Assembly (NCBI GenBank): GCA_964533435.1
Contig: CAZHLU010000017.1
Span: 1 to 15,690 of the forward strand
Direction: 5' to 3'
DNA length: 15,690 bases
From: CAZWIT01 sp964533435
GTDB taxonomy: Bacteria > Patescibacteriota > Patescibacteriia > UBA1558 > GWA2-36-10
Shown: positions 1-6,314 of the stretch, one piece after another
How positions within the stretch are numbered: position 1 is the stretch's first letter
How the letters are laid out: the number at the start of each line of letters is the position of its first letter
Notes under the pieces: model-generated
Databases searched by the model: none
Seen by the model: the letters and a program-made list of their open reading frames with translations, nothing else
Told to the model about the DNA's origin: nothing
Translations under genes and position numbers: made by a program

Positions 1-602
1 ATATAATATAAATTAGTAAGCCCAAGTAAAGGCAAAACTATATTTAACAAAATAGCCGAAAGTGCCACTAAAGCTGTAGCAATAAAAATATAATCAATTT
101 GTCTTTTGACAATACTGGCTGCTGTTTTACGATTATAAATCAAATAATACAAACCATAGGCCATTAATAAAGCAAAATATAAAACAAAATAAAGATAAAT
201 CGGACCTGGCACATAAGACAACTCCCCTTTATCAAAAATAACTTTGCTCAAATTATAATCAGTAAAAACAAGTGGCGATAAAATAACAGCTGGTACAAAC
301 CACATTATTTTTTTAACTAACTTTTGCTGTGACCAATTATCAAATAATGACCAAGTAAGCCATACCCAAGTTGGCGCTAAATATAAAGTCGGCAACAAAC
401 CAAAACGAACCGATAAAAGTAGATGCGGGCTGCCTAAAAATAAAAAAATGTTAGCTAGTTCTGAAGCCTGCCAAATAAAAAGCAGCGCTACCATAGTAAA
501 TATTGGCCAGCGCCGTGGACGATTCTTTTGAACCAAAATAAATATTAATAAAGAGAAATTTATTAGCCAAACAAGTAATAAAATAAATGTTGATAGCAAC
601 AT
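1..602 (-). CDS. Polytopic membrane protein, 7TM sensor-kinase-like N-terminus (partial)
   Basis: An open frame starts at ATG 602 and runs off the window at base 1, giving 200 residues and no stop. It is almost entirely membrane-spanning: hydrophobic stretches at about residues 2-24, 34-56, 62-84, 98-114, 133-156 and 170-197 make six helices within the visible part. The loop between helices 4 and 5 carries a PGPIYLYF stretch, and a basic segment (NRKTAASIVKRQIDY) precedes helix 6. That layout resembles the N-terminal 7TM input region that precedes histidine kinase domains (HisKA_7TM), in which case a seventh helix and the cytoplasmic kinase lie beyond the window. This is inferred from topology only; no catalytic domain is visible, so it could be another polytopic sensor. 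A 15-bp direct repeat abuts the start codon. Divergent from the amidohydrolase gene at 717. Confidence 0.7.
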   Translation of the reverse strand, partial: MLLSTFILLLVWLINFSLLIFILVQKNRPRRWPIFTMVALLFIWQASELANIFLFLGSPHLLLSVRFGLLPTLYLAPTWVWLTWSLFDNWSQQKLVKKIMWFVPAVILSPLVFTDYNLSKVIFDKGELSYVPGPIYLYFVLYFALLMAYGLYYLIYNRKTAASIVKRQIDYIFIATALVALSAILLNIVLPLLGLTNLYY

Positions 603-632
603 AATTAAGCCGTCTAAATAATTAAGCCGTCT
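601..632. repeat. Tandem 15-bp direct repeat at the membrane-protein start
   Basis: The 15-mer ATAATTAAGCCGTCT occurs at 601-615 and again at 618-632, exactly 17 bp apart. Its first two bases overlap the ATG of the minus-strand membrane gene. It could be a repressor or activator site, or a chance local duplication. Confidence 0.6.
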
Positions 633-682
633 TGTTTAAAGATACAATTTTGCATAAAAATTGTCAAGAAAAAATAATAAAT

Positions 683-710
683 TTGCTAAATTCTTTATTT
701 AACCTATAAT
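683..710 (+). promoter_or_regulatory. Promoter of the first AstE-like gene (leaderless)
   Basis: TTGCTA at 683-688, a 16-bp spacer and a perfect TATAAT at 705-710. The start codon at 717 is only 6 nt past the -10 box, so transcription should begin at or next to the ATG. No Shine-Dalgarno sequence exists between them. Confidence 0.65.
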
Positions 711-716
711 AAAAAT

Positions 717-1538
717 ATGAAGATAACAAAAGAGATTATCACTATACAAGGTGCCCTACCCGGAAAAACATCAACTATAATAGCTGGTATACATGGCAAT
801 GAAATTTGCGGCATTAAAGCTTTTGAAGAATTAATACCAAAATTAAAAATAAATTTCGGAAAAGTTAATTTTGTTTATGGCAATATAAAGGCAATTGAAA
901 AAAATAAAAGACAAATCGATGTAAATCTTAATAGAGTTTTTAGACCAGATAAAGAGTTAAGTAAAAAAGAAAAAGAATCTTATGAATATCAACGTGCCAA
1001 AAAATTAAAAAAAATATTGAATCAAAGCGATGTTTTACTTGATATTCACTCCAGCCGTAATACAAAATCTGTCCCCTTTGCTATTATAGCAAGTAAAAAT
1101 TTTTATTTAGCTAAAAAAATGCCTTTTAAAATTGTTTCTTCTGACTGGGATAAAATAGAACCTGGTGGCACAGACGATTATATGAATAGACAAAATAAAA
1201 TTAATATTTGCGCTGAGTGTGGCTATAACCTTGATCCAAAATCAATATATAGAGCTAAGAAAATAATATTAACATTCCTACAACTCATGGGCAATATTAC
1301 CCCAACTATAAAATTAAAAAATCATAAACAAAAATCTATAAAGGCATATTATGTTTACCATAATAAAAATAAATACTTTAGATTAGCAAAAAAATTTAAA
1401 GATTTTGAGAAAATAAAAAAGAATACCCTAATCGGATTTGATGGTAAGGAAAAAATATATTGTCACAATGACAGCTACATCATCTTTGCTAGAAATTGCC
1501 AAAATATTAATGAGGATGCTTTTGTTTTAGGAAAATAA
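717..1538 (+). CDS. AstE/aspartoacylase-family zinc amidohydrolase (first copy)
   Basis: A 273-residue protein of the M14-like succinylglutamate desuccinylase/aspartoacylase family, which hydrolyses the N-acyl amide bond of an acylated amino acid using one zinc. Visible family motifs in order: HGNE at 26-29 (zinc His and Glu), DVNLNR at 68-73 (substrate-carboxylate Asn/Arg), DIHSS at 109-113 (third zinc ligand His110), and AECG at 166-169, whose Glu167 matches the catalytic Glu. Residues after about 195 would form the family's C-terminal beta domain. The exact substrate cannot be read. It is followed after 10 nt by the racemase gene, so the two are very likely co-transcribed. A second, diverged copy lies at 7469-8272. 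The start sits 6 nt behind a TATAAT box with no ribosome site. Codon use is strongly A-rich and lysine-heavy. Confidence 0.82.
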   Translation: MKITKEIITIQGALPGKTSTIIAGIHGNEICGIKAFEELIPKLKINFGKVNFVYGNIKAIEKNKRQIDVNLNRVFRPDKELSKKEKESYEYQRAKKLKKILNQSDVLLDIHSSRNTKSVPFAIIASKNFYLAKKMPFKIVSSDWDKIEPGGTDDYMNRQNKINICAECGYNLDPKSIYRAKKIILTFLQLMGNITPTIKLKNHKQKSIKAYYVYHNKNKYFRLAKKFKDFEKIKKNTLIGFDGKEKIYCHNDSYIIFARNCQNINEDAFVLGK

Positions 1539-1548
1539 TAAAAAATTT

Positions 1549-2307
1549 ATGGCCAAAAACATTTATATTATTAGCTCTGCTTTAGGAAATGCTACCGCTA
1601 TCGAAATTATTCCCAAACGATTAAACCGTCAAGAATATGTTAGACGTGGTAAAAAACTAATGTCTGCAACTAAAATTTATGGTGTTGAGCAATGTGGTTT
1701 TTTAATATTAGATAAAAAACATTTGGAAATGAGCGGTGGAGAATTTTGTGGTAATGCTGCCCGCGCTGCTGCCTTGGTTATACACCTACTCACAAAGGCC
1801 AAACAGTGCGAATTTAGTATGTCTGGATTTTCTCACATCATAAAAGCTAAAGTCAAAAAAATAAATATACACCAATATAAAGTAGAATGTTTATTCCCTA
1901 ATTTTAAAATAAAAATAAAACCCTTGAAATTAATGGGTAAAGAAGCTAGTTTAATTGACCTTGGCGGAATTACACATGTAGTTATAAAAGATGATTTTCC
2001 CAAAAAAGACTATAAAACCCAACATAAAAATATCAGACAATTACTAAAATTAAAAACTCAAAATGCTATTGGGGTATGTTGGATTAAGAAAAATAAAAAA
2101 TCAATAAAGATTCACCCTGTGGTATGGGTAAAACAGATAAACTCATTTTTTTACGAAAGTTCCTGCGGATCTGGCAGTATAGCTGTTAGCAAAGCAAATG
2201 GTCTAAGTAAAATAATACAGCCATCTGGCTCAACTATTTATGCCTTACATAAACCAAAAGGAATCAGCTTACAAAGTCGCATGGATATTATAAAAATTAT
2301 TTCCTAA
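1549..2307 (+). CDS. DapF-fold PLP-independent amino-acid racemase, CntK-like
   Basis: A 252-residue protein of the diaminopimelate epimerase superfamily, which inverts an alpha-carbon with a two-cysteine acid/base pair and no cofactor. Both cysteines are present in their motifs: Cys67 in GGEFCGNAAR and Cys206 in ESSCGSGS. The surroundings (MSGGEFCGN, the ESSCGSGS environment, a late PSGSTIYA) recall the histidine racemase CntK of staphylopine synthesis more than housekeeping DapF, which normally reads CGNGARC and ACGSG. No CntL-like or CntM-like partner is in the window, so a metallophore pathway cannot be claimed. It lies 10 nt after the AstE-like gene, suggesting the pair frees and epimerises an amino acid. 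Its last 11 bases overlap the convergent dipeptidase gene. Racemase family confident; substrate unknown. Confidence 0.78.
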   Translation: MAKNIYIISSALGNATAIEIIPKRLNRQEYVRRGKKLMSATKIYGVEQCGFLILDKKHLEMSGGEFCGNAARAAALVIHLLTKAKQCEFSMSGFSHIIKAKVKKINIHQYKVECLFPNFKIKIKPLKLMGKEASLIDLGGITHVVIKDDFPKKDYKTQHKNIRQLLKLKTQNAIGVCWIKKNKKSIKIHPVVWVKQINSFFYESSCGSGSIAVSKANGLSKIIQPSGSTIYALHKPKGISLQSRMDIIKIIS

Positions 2308-2962
2308 AATATATTGGTGAATACAATGAAGACGATTTCCCATAAAATGCAGCCCATTCCTTATCGCCATAAGAAAAATGCCACCACTCGCCATAAAAAG
2401 GAGCAAATCCTACTTTTACCATAATATCATGCAAAAGTATTCTATTATTTTTTTGTTTACTTGATAAGTTTTTATAAAAAGTTTGTATTTTTTTCTCATC
2501 AGAATAATCTGCTATTTTTGTAGCCATGTCTAAATCACCTGGACGGCTAGTAATAGTAATATCAACTGCCCCACCGACAATATGCCCAGCTACATCTGGT
2601 GCAGCCACAAATAAATGAGTTTTAGCATTAAGATCATTTTCTGATAAATTTGGCTCTTGTTTTTTTATATCTCCTTTTCTTTTATCAAAATATTTCTGCT
2701 GTACTTCTGGATGACGATAACCATAAACTACTTTTAAAACATAATCACTGTCTTGTTGTTTTAAAAAATTACTCGCTTGCAGCAACATGCTAGCGACGGT
2801 ATGACGGACAAAAATCTCGTTACCAATATAACTAAGCATATCCATTTTTTCATATTGGCATAATATTTCTGGAGCAAATTCATTTAAACTAACAAGTTTT
2901 TCATTATTTTCACCAGCCTTGATTTGAAACAAATCGTGATAAGTTAATATTTTATATTGCAT
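2297..2962 (-). CDS. VanX/DdpX-type D-alanyl-D-alanine dipeptidase
   Basis: A zinc dipeptidase of the M15D family (221 residues), which cleaves D-Ala-D-Ala. Key residues from ATG 2962: Arg83 in GYRHP, zinc ligands His127 and Asp134 in GHIVGGAVD, catalytic Glu192 and zinc ligand His195 in GEWWH. Length fits the roughly 200-residue VanX/DdpX family. No signal peptide is seen, so it is probably cytoplasmic. The frame is open upstream to a TTG at 2977, but TACTAT at 2969-2974 looks like the -10 box and would lie inside that extension, so ATG 2962 is preferred (a leaderless start). No VanA/VanH-type ligase or dehydrogenase lies nearby, so a vancomycin-resistance role is not supported. Recycling of murein dipeptides, perhaps from other cells, is a more natural guess. 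Converges on the racemase gene with an 11-bp overlap. Confidence 0.83.
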   Translation of the reverse strand: MQYKILTYHDLFQIKAGENNEKLVSLNEFAPEILCQYEKMDMLSYIGNEIFVRHTVASMLLQASNFLKQQDSDYVLKVVYGYRHPEVQQKYFDKRKGDIKKQEPNLSENDLNAKTHLFVAAPDVAGHIVGGAVDITITSRPGDLDMATKIADYSDEKKIQTFYKNLSSKQKNNRILLHDIMVKVGFAPFYGEWWHFSYGDKEWAAFYGKSSSLYSPIYFRK

Positions 2963-3028
2963 ATTTAAATAGTACAATATTTTCTATTTTTTTAAAAAAA
3001 TTTTTAATATAAACTAACTTGTCTTATT

Positions 3029-3691
3029 TTATGATGATGACCTTACCCATAATCTTATTATTTGATCAGCATCCATACAAACTAAATCCCTCATATTAAT
3101 CTCGGGATACTTTTGTCTTATATGTCTAATAATATAAGCTCCTAATTTATAACCAAGCCAATTAGGCTTACCTTTGCCAAAAAACCACTCCGCATGATTA
3201 TAGCTACCATCTTTCTTTTTATCTCTTTTATTTAAAATATCTAAATATCTTTTAATCTCATTATTTTTGTATCGTCCCCAGGGGGCATCAAATAATTTCC
3301 AGCATTCTTCAGCAAAAACTATTGCTAATCCTTCTGATATAATAACTTCCATTAAAGTAGACCCGTACCCTGTATTTTTCCACCTAGCAACATGATTCAT
3401 TTCGTGATATACGCTAAGGGGAATAATTTTTTTTATTATATTCTCTACCCTCTCTTCATTATAAAGAGGGTTAATAGACAATCGTATCCAATCACTATTA
3501 GGGGCAAAACCCCCTGAGCCTACCCTAGTAATAGTTAATTTCTGATTTGGATAAATGACAATATTAAGCAAATCTATGCCTAATTTTTTTGCTGCTATTT
3601 TAGCATGTTCTAAAACTATTTTTCTAATTAATTTTTTATTTTTATTAGAAATATCGTTTTTAACATCAAATAAAAAAATATTGATTTTCAT
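3029..3691 (-). CDS. DUF2268-like zinc metalloprotease (HExxH)
   Basis: A 220-residue predicted zinc-dependent protease of the DUF2268 (COG5504-like) type. The zinc motif HEMNH lies at residues 96-100 and a downstream SEGLA places Glu120 where the third ligand is expected. Before it come IVIYPNQ and a glycine-rich GSGGF segment followed by WIRLSINP, as in this family. No signal peptide or transmembrane helix is evident, so it probably acts in the cytoplasm. It lies downstream of the precursor peptide on the same strand, but a strong terminator (3721-3754) and its own extended -10 box separate it from that operon. A role in leader removal is therefore only a guess by proximity. Family call fairly sure, substrate unknown. 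Confidence 0.75.
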   Translation of the reverse strand: MKINIFLFDVKNDISNKNKKLIRKIVLEHAKIAAKKLGIDLLNIVIYPNQKLTITRVGSGGFAPNSDWIRLSINPLYNEERVENIIKKIIPLSVYHEMNHVARWKNTGYGSTLMEVIISEGLAIVFAEECWKLFDAPWGRYKNNEIKRYLDILNKRDKKKDGSYNHAEWFFGKGKPNWLGYKLGAYIIRHIRQKYPEINMRDLVCMDADQIIRLWVRSSS

Positions 3692-3698
3692 AGTAATA

Positions 3699-3707
3699 AT
3701 TATAACA
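3699..3707 (-). promoter_or_regulatory. Extended -10 promoter of the metalloprotease
   Basis: On the minus strand TGTTATAAT is a consensus extended -10 (TGnTATAAT). It ends 7 nt before ATG 3691, so the transcript should be nearly leaderless. No convincing -35 box is visible. Confidence 0.6.
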
Positions 3708-3720
3708 ATGCTTAATAAAA

Positions 3721-3754
3721 AATAAAAGCCCCTGCATGTTTGACCATGCAGGGG
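3721..3754 (-). terminator. Terminator of the RiPP operon
   Basis: On the minus strand CCCCTGCATG, a 6-nt loop and CATGCAGGGG form a perfect 10-bp stem (3729-3754), followed by CTTTTATT. It lies 21 nt after the precursor stop codon and closes the operon. Confidence 0.85.
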
Positions 3755-3775
3755 TATGCGAAAGGAACATTGCTC

Positions 3776-3934
3776 CTACTTCAGAGACTTCCGAGGAGGC
3801 GACTCACACGAACCTCCGCAGTCGTCACTGCAGTCGTTGCACAGTCCCATGTTCTGGATGTGACTACGCCCCTTATAGGGACGCAGAGTCACCTTGACAG
3901 AAGGCATGGGATCTTCCTGCTTTTTGGTATTCAC
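3776..3934 (-). CDS. Cys-rich RiPP precursor peptide (putative TOMM/LAP substrate)
   Basis: A 52-residue reading frame starting at GTG 3934 and ending at TAG 3778-3776. A strong AAGGAGG (3941-3947) sits 6 nt before the GTG and overlaps the stop region of the YcaO gene; the gap between genes is 12 nt. The first 30 or so residues (MNTKKQEDPMPSVKVTLRPY and a basic KGRSHIQNMG stretch) look like a leader. The C-terminal part, LCNDCSDDCGGSCES, has Cys at 32, 35, 39 and 43 and Ser at 36, 42 and 45, offering sites for azole formation by the adjacent enzyme. The gene is about 53% GC by hand count, far above its neighbours, with CTG, CCC, CGG and TGC codons. No close family is recognised. The C-x2-C-x3-C-x3-C pattern could instead bind a metal, but position, coupling and terminator favour a precursor. 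Confidence 0.78.
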   Translation of the reverse strand: MNTKKQEDPMPSVKVTLRPYKGRSHIQNMGLCNDCSDDCGGSCESPPRKSLK

Positions 3935-3940
3935 TTTTCA

Positions 3941-3947
3941 CCTCCTT
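3941..3947 (-). promoter_or_regulatory. Ribosome binding site of the precursor
   Basis: AAGGAGG on the minus strand, 6 nt before GTG 3934. It decides the start: the only other GTG nearby (3941) is out of frame, lies inside the site and leads to a frame that stops after about 22 codons. Confidence 0.8.
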
Positions 3948-6136
3948 CACGCGAAAAAGTGCGGTTGCGCTGGAAACTCACGTTTCCAGTCTAAACCCAA
4001 CATCTTTAAACGAGAATGTTTATAATATTCGCTACCGTAGCCAAAGCTTAGAGGCATCAACACATCAGATAGTACCCGTATTACAGATAAGCTTGTGTTA
4101 ATATTAGGAGTAATATCAACAATAACAGGATTAAATTGTGAAAAGATATCCATACGACCAAATTTTTCTGGTTGTTTTTCATTAGCATCTAATAGCCAAG
4201 AAAGGTGCTGTAATTGTCCTGGGTAAAAATATAACCTACCATGATCTAGTACTGAAACAACATCTTCTAGTTTAGAAACTCTTTTTGGCTTCGCCTTATA
4301 CCAAGATAATAGCATATACTCAGCTTCATTAAAAGCCTTTTCCATTGCCAATCTAAACGAAAAATCTGCAGCTGCCCCACTAACAAGGCACGGATATTCA
4401 CTATTATCAGAAAAAATAAGACAAACAACTACTGGGACACTATCAATAGTAATATTCAAAAATTTAACCTTCCTCTTCTGACTTTCCCAAAATTCAACTC
4501 TACTTCTAGTATTTTTATCAATTATATTATGAGGCAGAGCCGTTACATTTCTTTTTGTCCCCCAGGTAACTGCAATAGCATCTCTTTCAATCAATTCAAG
4601 AAGACCTTTTTGAATAGCTATATTTTTTTTAAAATGAGCAGCTACACCTGAAGAGTTAGTAAAACAACAGAGATTACGACCTAATTCTGTAGCATTAAGA
4701 GGATAAAAAACATTATCAATCGGCACATATACCTGCTGCCCATCAACTAAACGATAACCAGAAATCCATTGCCAATCTTTTTGATAATCAAAAGGTTTTA
4801 AGTTTAAAATTTCATACTGCCTATCATCCATCGGATTAATCACCATTGGATCAATAAATGGTTTATCCAAATTCATGGCTGAAGAAACCATATCTATCCT
4901 AAGACATCCGGAAGCGTAACGCTCGAATGCCTCAGCCATCACCTTAACAGACGCTTCAGCCACAGTCCTACCTGAAGCAAAGGCTAAATTACGTCCTCGT
5001 TTAGATTTAGTAATAGATGCATATTTTGCAGTTGCAACAACCCTAGGCATAGTGTAATTACCATAAATCAACTCACCAAGACGAATAAGTCTAACTGGTT
5101 TGTCCTTACCTAATAATTCAACCTTCAACTTACGTGATTCGTCATAAAATGGCTCATGAATATGTTGCACTTTATTCTCATCGGGCAACCCAACTACCAT
5201 TGCCAGAGCAATAGCTTGCCTTGGATAATCTATCTGCAACTCCCTGGCTATCTGCAAATCGTTAAATCCTCCCCATTCCACAGCACCCAAACCATTCTCT
5301 ATGCAATAAAGATTAGCATTTTGAGCAGCATGACCAATCTCCATCATTACAAATCTATAACCACGATTAGAATATTTCAATGTTGTGCGTGAAAAATCTG
5401 CACCCAAAAAAACCACAAGTGTAGCATTTTTTATTACTTCACTTGAATCCAATATCTGACAAACCCTTTCCAATCCAGATGGAATATTTAAAAGAGAAAT
5501 TTCTTGCTTATCTGCAGAGTATTGATACCATCCTGGACATATCTTGCCAACTTTTTTTAATAGTGCAAAATAAACTTCTAAAGGATATAATCCTCCGGCA
5601 GAAGGAATACTGCGCGAACCATTTGTTCTATTCATACTTTCAAGTAATCCTGCTAACTTAATCTCGCTGATCGATACATCTCTAAATCGCCTAATGGTGC
5701 GCCTAGACCTAATCAAACTTAGGAAATCAGAATTTGCATCTTCTAATGAAATTACACTCTCGACTTTAAGAGCTGTCTTTCTCTTTGGTTCTTTTTCTAT
5801 CTGCGCTACCTGATCTTCGCTCCAATTAAAAGAAAATTCCATAGGATTAGAAGAATCTTTATGAAAGCTCTCATAAATAGAACAACTATCACACAGAATA
5901 CCCTGCTCTAACAACAATTTAAGCAACAAATGAAATTTTCTACTAGTAATCCACGGCAATCTGCTCTTGATATTAGAGACCGTGTTTAATCCGTTACAAT
6001 GTTTTAAAATATCGATAATTTCCTTAGAGCAACCATCGATAATTTTATTGCCTTCTCGACAAACGAAAATAAGCTTATCGGGTCCAGCAGAATATCCAAA
6101 AAAAGTTACTAATGGTCGGATTTCCGGCTTGTGCAT
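3947..6136 (-). CDS. RRE - SagB-type dehydrogenase - YcaO cyclodehydratase fusion
   Basis: A 729-residue fusion expected to turn Cys/Ser of a peptide into azoles. Residues about 8-85 look like a small winged-helix, PqqD-like leader-binding domain (RRE): a beta-rich start, then ILKHCNGLNTVSNI and LLLEQGILCD. Residues about 140-320 are a SagB-type FMN dehydrogenase: RRTIRRF, PSAGGLYPLEVY (178-189), the Lys254-Tyr255 pair with RGYRF, and GHAAQN. Residues about 370-729 are a YcaO domain: ASGRTVAEASVKVMAEAFERY (ATP-site Glu and Arg), NSSGVAAH, LLELIERDA, and SGAAADFSFRLAMEKAFNEAE. It ends QPHFFA, close to the Pro-rich tail of TOMM YcaO proteins. AGGAGGGG 4 nt upstream picks ATG 6136 over TTG 6160. 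No separate E1/ocin-ThiF partner exists here; the fused N-terminus may replace it. Its substrate is very probably the 52-residue peptide next door. Confidence 0.88.
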   Translation of the reverse strand: MHKPEIRPLVTFFGYSAGPDKLIFVCREGNKIIDGCSKEIIDILKHCNGLNTVSNIKSRLPWITSRKFHLLLKLLLEQGILCDSCSIYESFHKDSSNPMEFSFNWSEDQVAQIEKEPKRKTALKVESVISLEDANSDFLSLIRSRRTIRRFRDVSISEIKLAGLLESMNRTNGSRSIPSAGGLYPLEVYFALLKKVGKICPGWYQYSADKQEISLLNIPSGLERVCQILDSSEVIKNATLVVFLGADFSRTTLKYSNRGYRFVMMEIGHAAQNANLYCIENGLGAVEWGGFNDLQIARELQIDYPRQAIALAMVVGLPDENKVQHIHEPFYDESRKLKVELLGKDKPVRLIRLGELIYGNYTMPRVVATAKYASITKSKRGRNLAFASGRTVAEASVKVMAEAFERYASGCLRIDMVSSAMNLDKPFIDPMVINPMDDRQYEILNLKPFDYQKDWQWISGYRLVDGQQVYVPIDNVFYPLNATELGRNLCCFTNSSGVAAHFKKNIAIQKGLLELIERDAIAVTWGTKRNVTALPHNIIDKNTRSRVEFWESQKRKVKFLNITIDSVPVVVCLIFSDNSEYPCLVSGAAADFSFRLAMEKAFNEAEYMLLSWYKAKPKRVSKLEDVVSVLDHGRLYFYPGQLQHLSWLLDANEKQPEKFGRMDIFSQFNPVIVDITPNINTSLSVIRVLSDVLMPLSFGYGSEYYKHSRLKMLGLDWKREFPAQPHFFA

Positions 6137-6140
6137 TTTG

Positions 6141-6148
6141 CCCCTCCT
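6141..6148 (-). promoter_or_regulatory. Ribosome binding site deciding the YcaO start
   Basis: AGGAGGGG on the minus strand ends 4 nt before ATG 6136. The in-frame TTG at 6160 lies upstream of this site and has none of its own, so the first 8 residues of the longer frame are rejected. Confidence 0.8.
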
Positions 6149-6207
6149 AGAACTTGTCAAGGAACGTTTTATAGCCGTCTCTAAAAAAACGGCCAGCGGT
6201 CATTCCC

Positions 6208-6236
6208 ACTGTATATACTATTAAATTTTTTGTCAA
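6208..6236 (-). promoter_or_regulatory. Sigma-70-type promoter of the RiPP operon
   Basis: On the minus strand a consensus TTGACA (6231-6236), a 17-bp spacer and TACAGT (6208-6213). It predicts a leader of about 65 nt before the YcaO start, holding a small GCCGT/ACGGC hairpin. Unlike the nearby leaderless genes, this unit has both a leader and a strong ribosome site. Confidence 0.65.
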
Positions 6237-6279
6237 CAAGACAAAATACTGATTACTAAATTTACAATTATATAATAAA

Positions 6280-6308
6280 TTGACAAACTTTTACTAAAGA
6301 GCTAAGAT
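6280..6308 (+). promoter_or_regulatory. Promoter of the T-box leader and GCS2 gene
   Basis: TTGACA (6280-6285), a 17-bp spacer and TAAGAT (6303-6308) predict transcription from about 6315. The leader before the ligase start is then about 330 nt, a normal T-box leader length. It is divergent from the RiPP promoter, with about 45 bp between the two -35 boxes. Confidence 0.55.
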
Positions 6309-6314
6309 TATTAT

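Noticed and set aside
3776..3934. Reading the four-Cys peptide as a small zinc-binding protein
   Set aside because: The Cys spacing does not fit a common zinc ribbon or knuckle that I recognise, and the gene is coupled to a peptide-modifying enzyme. Kept as a minor alternative.
3878..3941. Alternative GTG (3941) for a different precursor frame
   Set aside because: It lies inside the AAGGAGG site and stops after about 22 codons with a single Cys. The 3934 frame is correctly spaced.
3740..3994. A plus-strand frame of 84 codons over the precursor gene
   Set aside because: It is the complement of the GC-rich precursor and terminator, has no ribosome site and gives an Arg/Thr-rich sequence without motifs. 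The minus-strand frame has a strong site and context.
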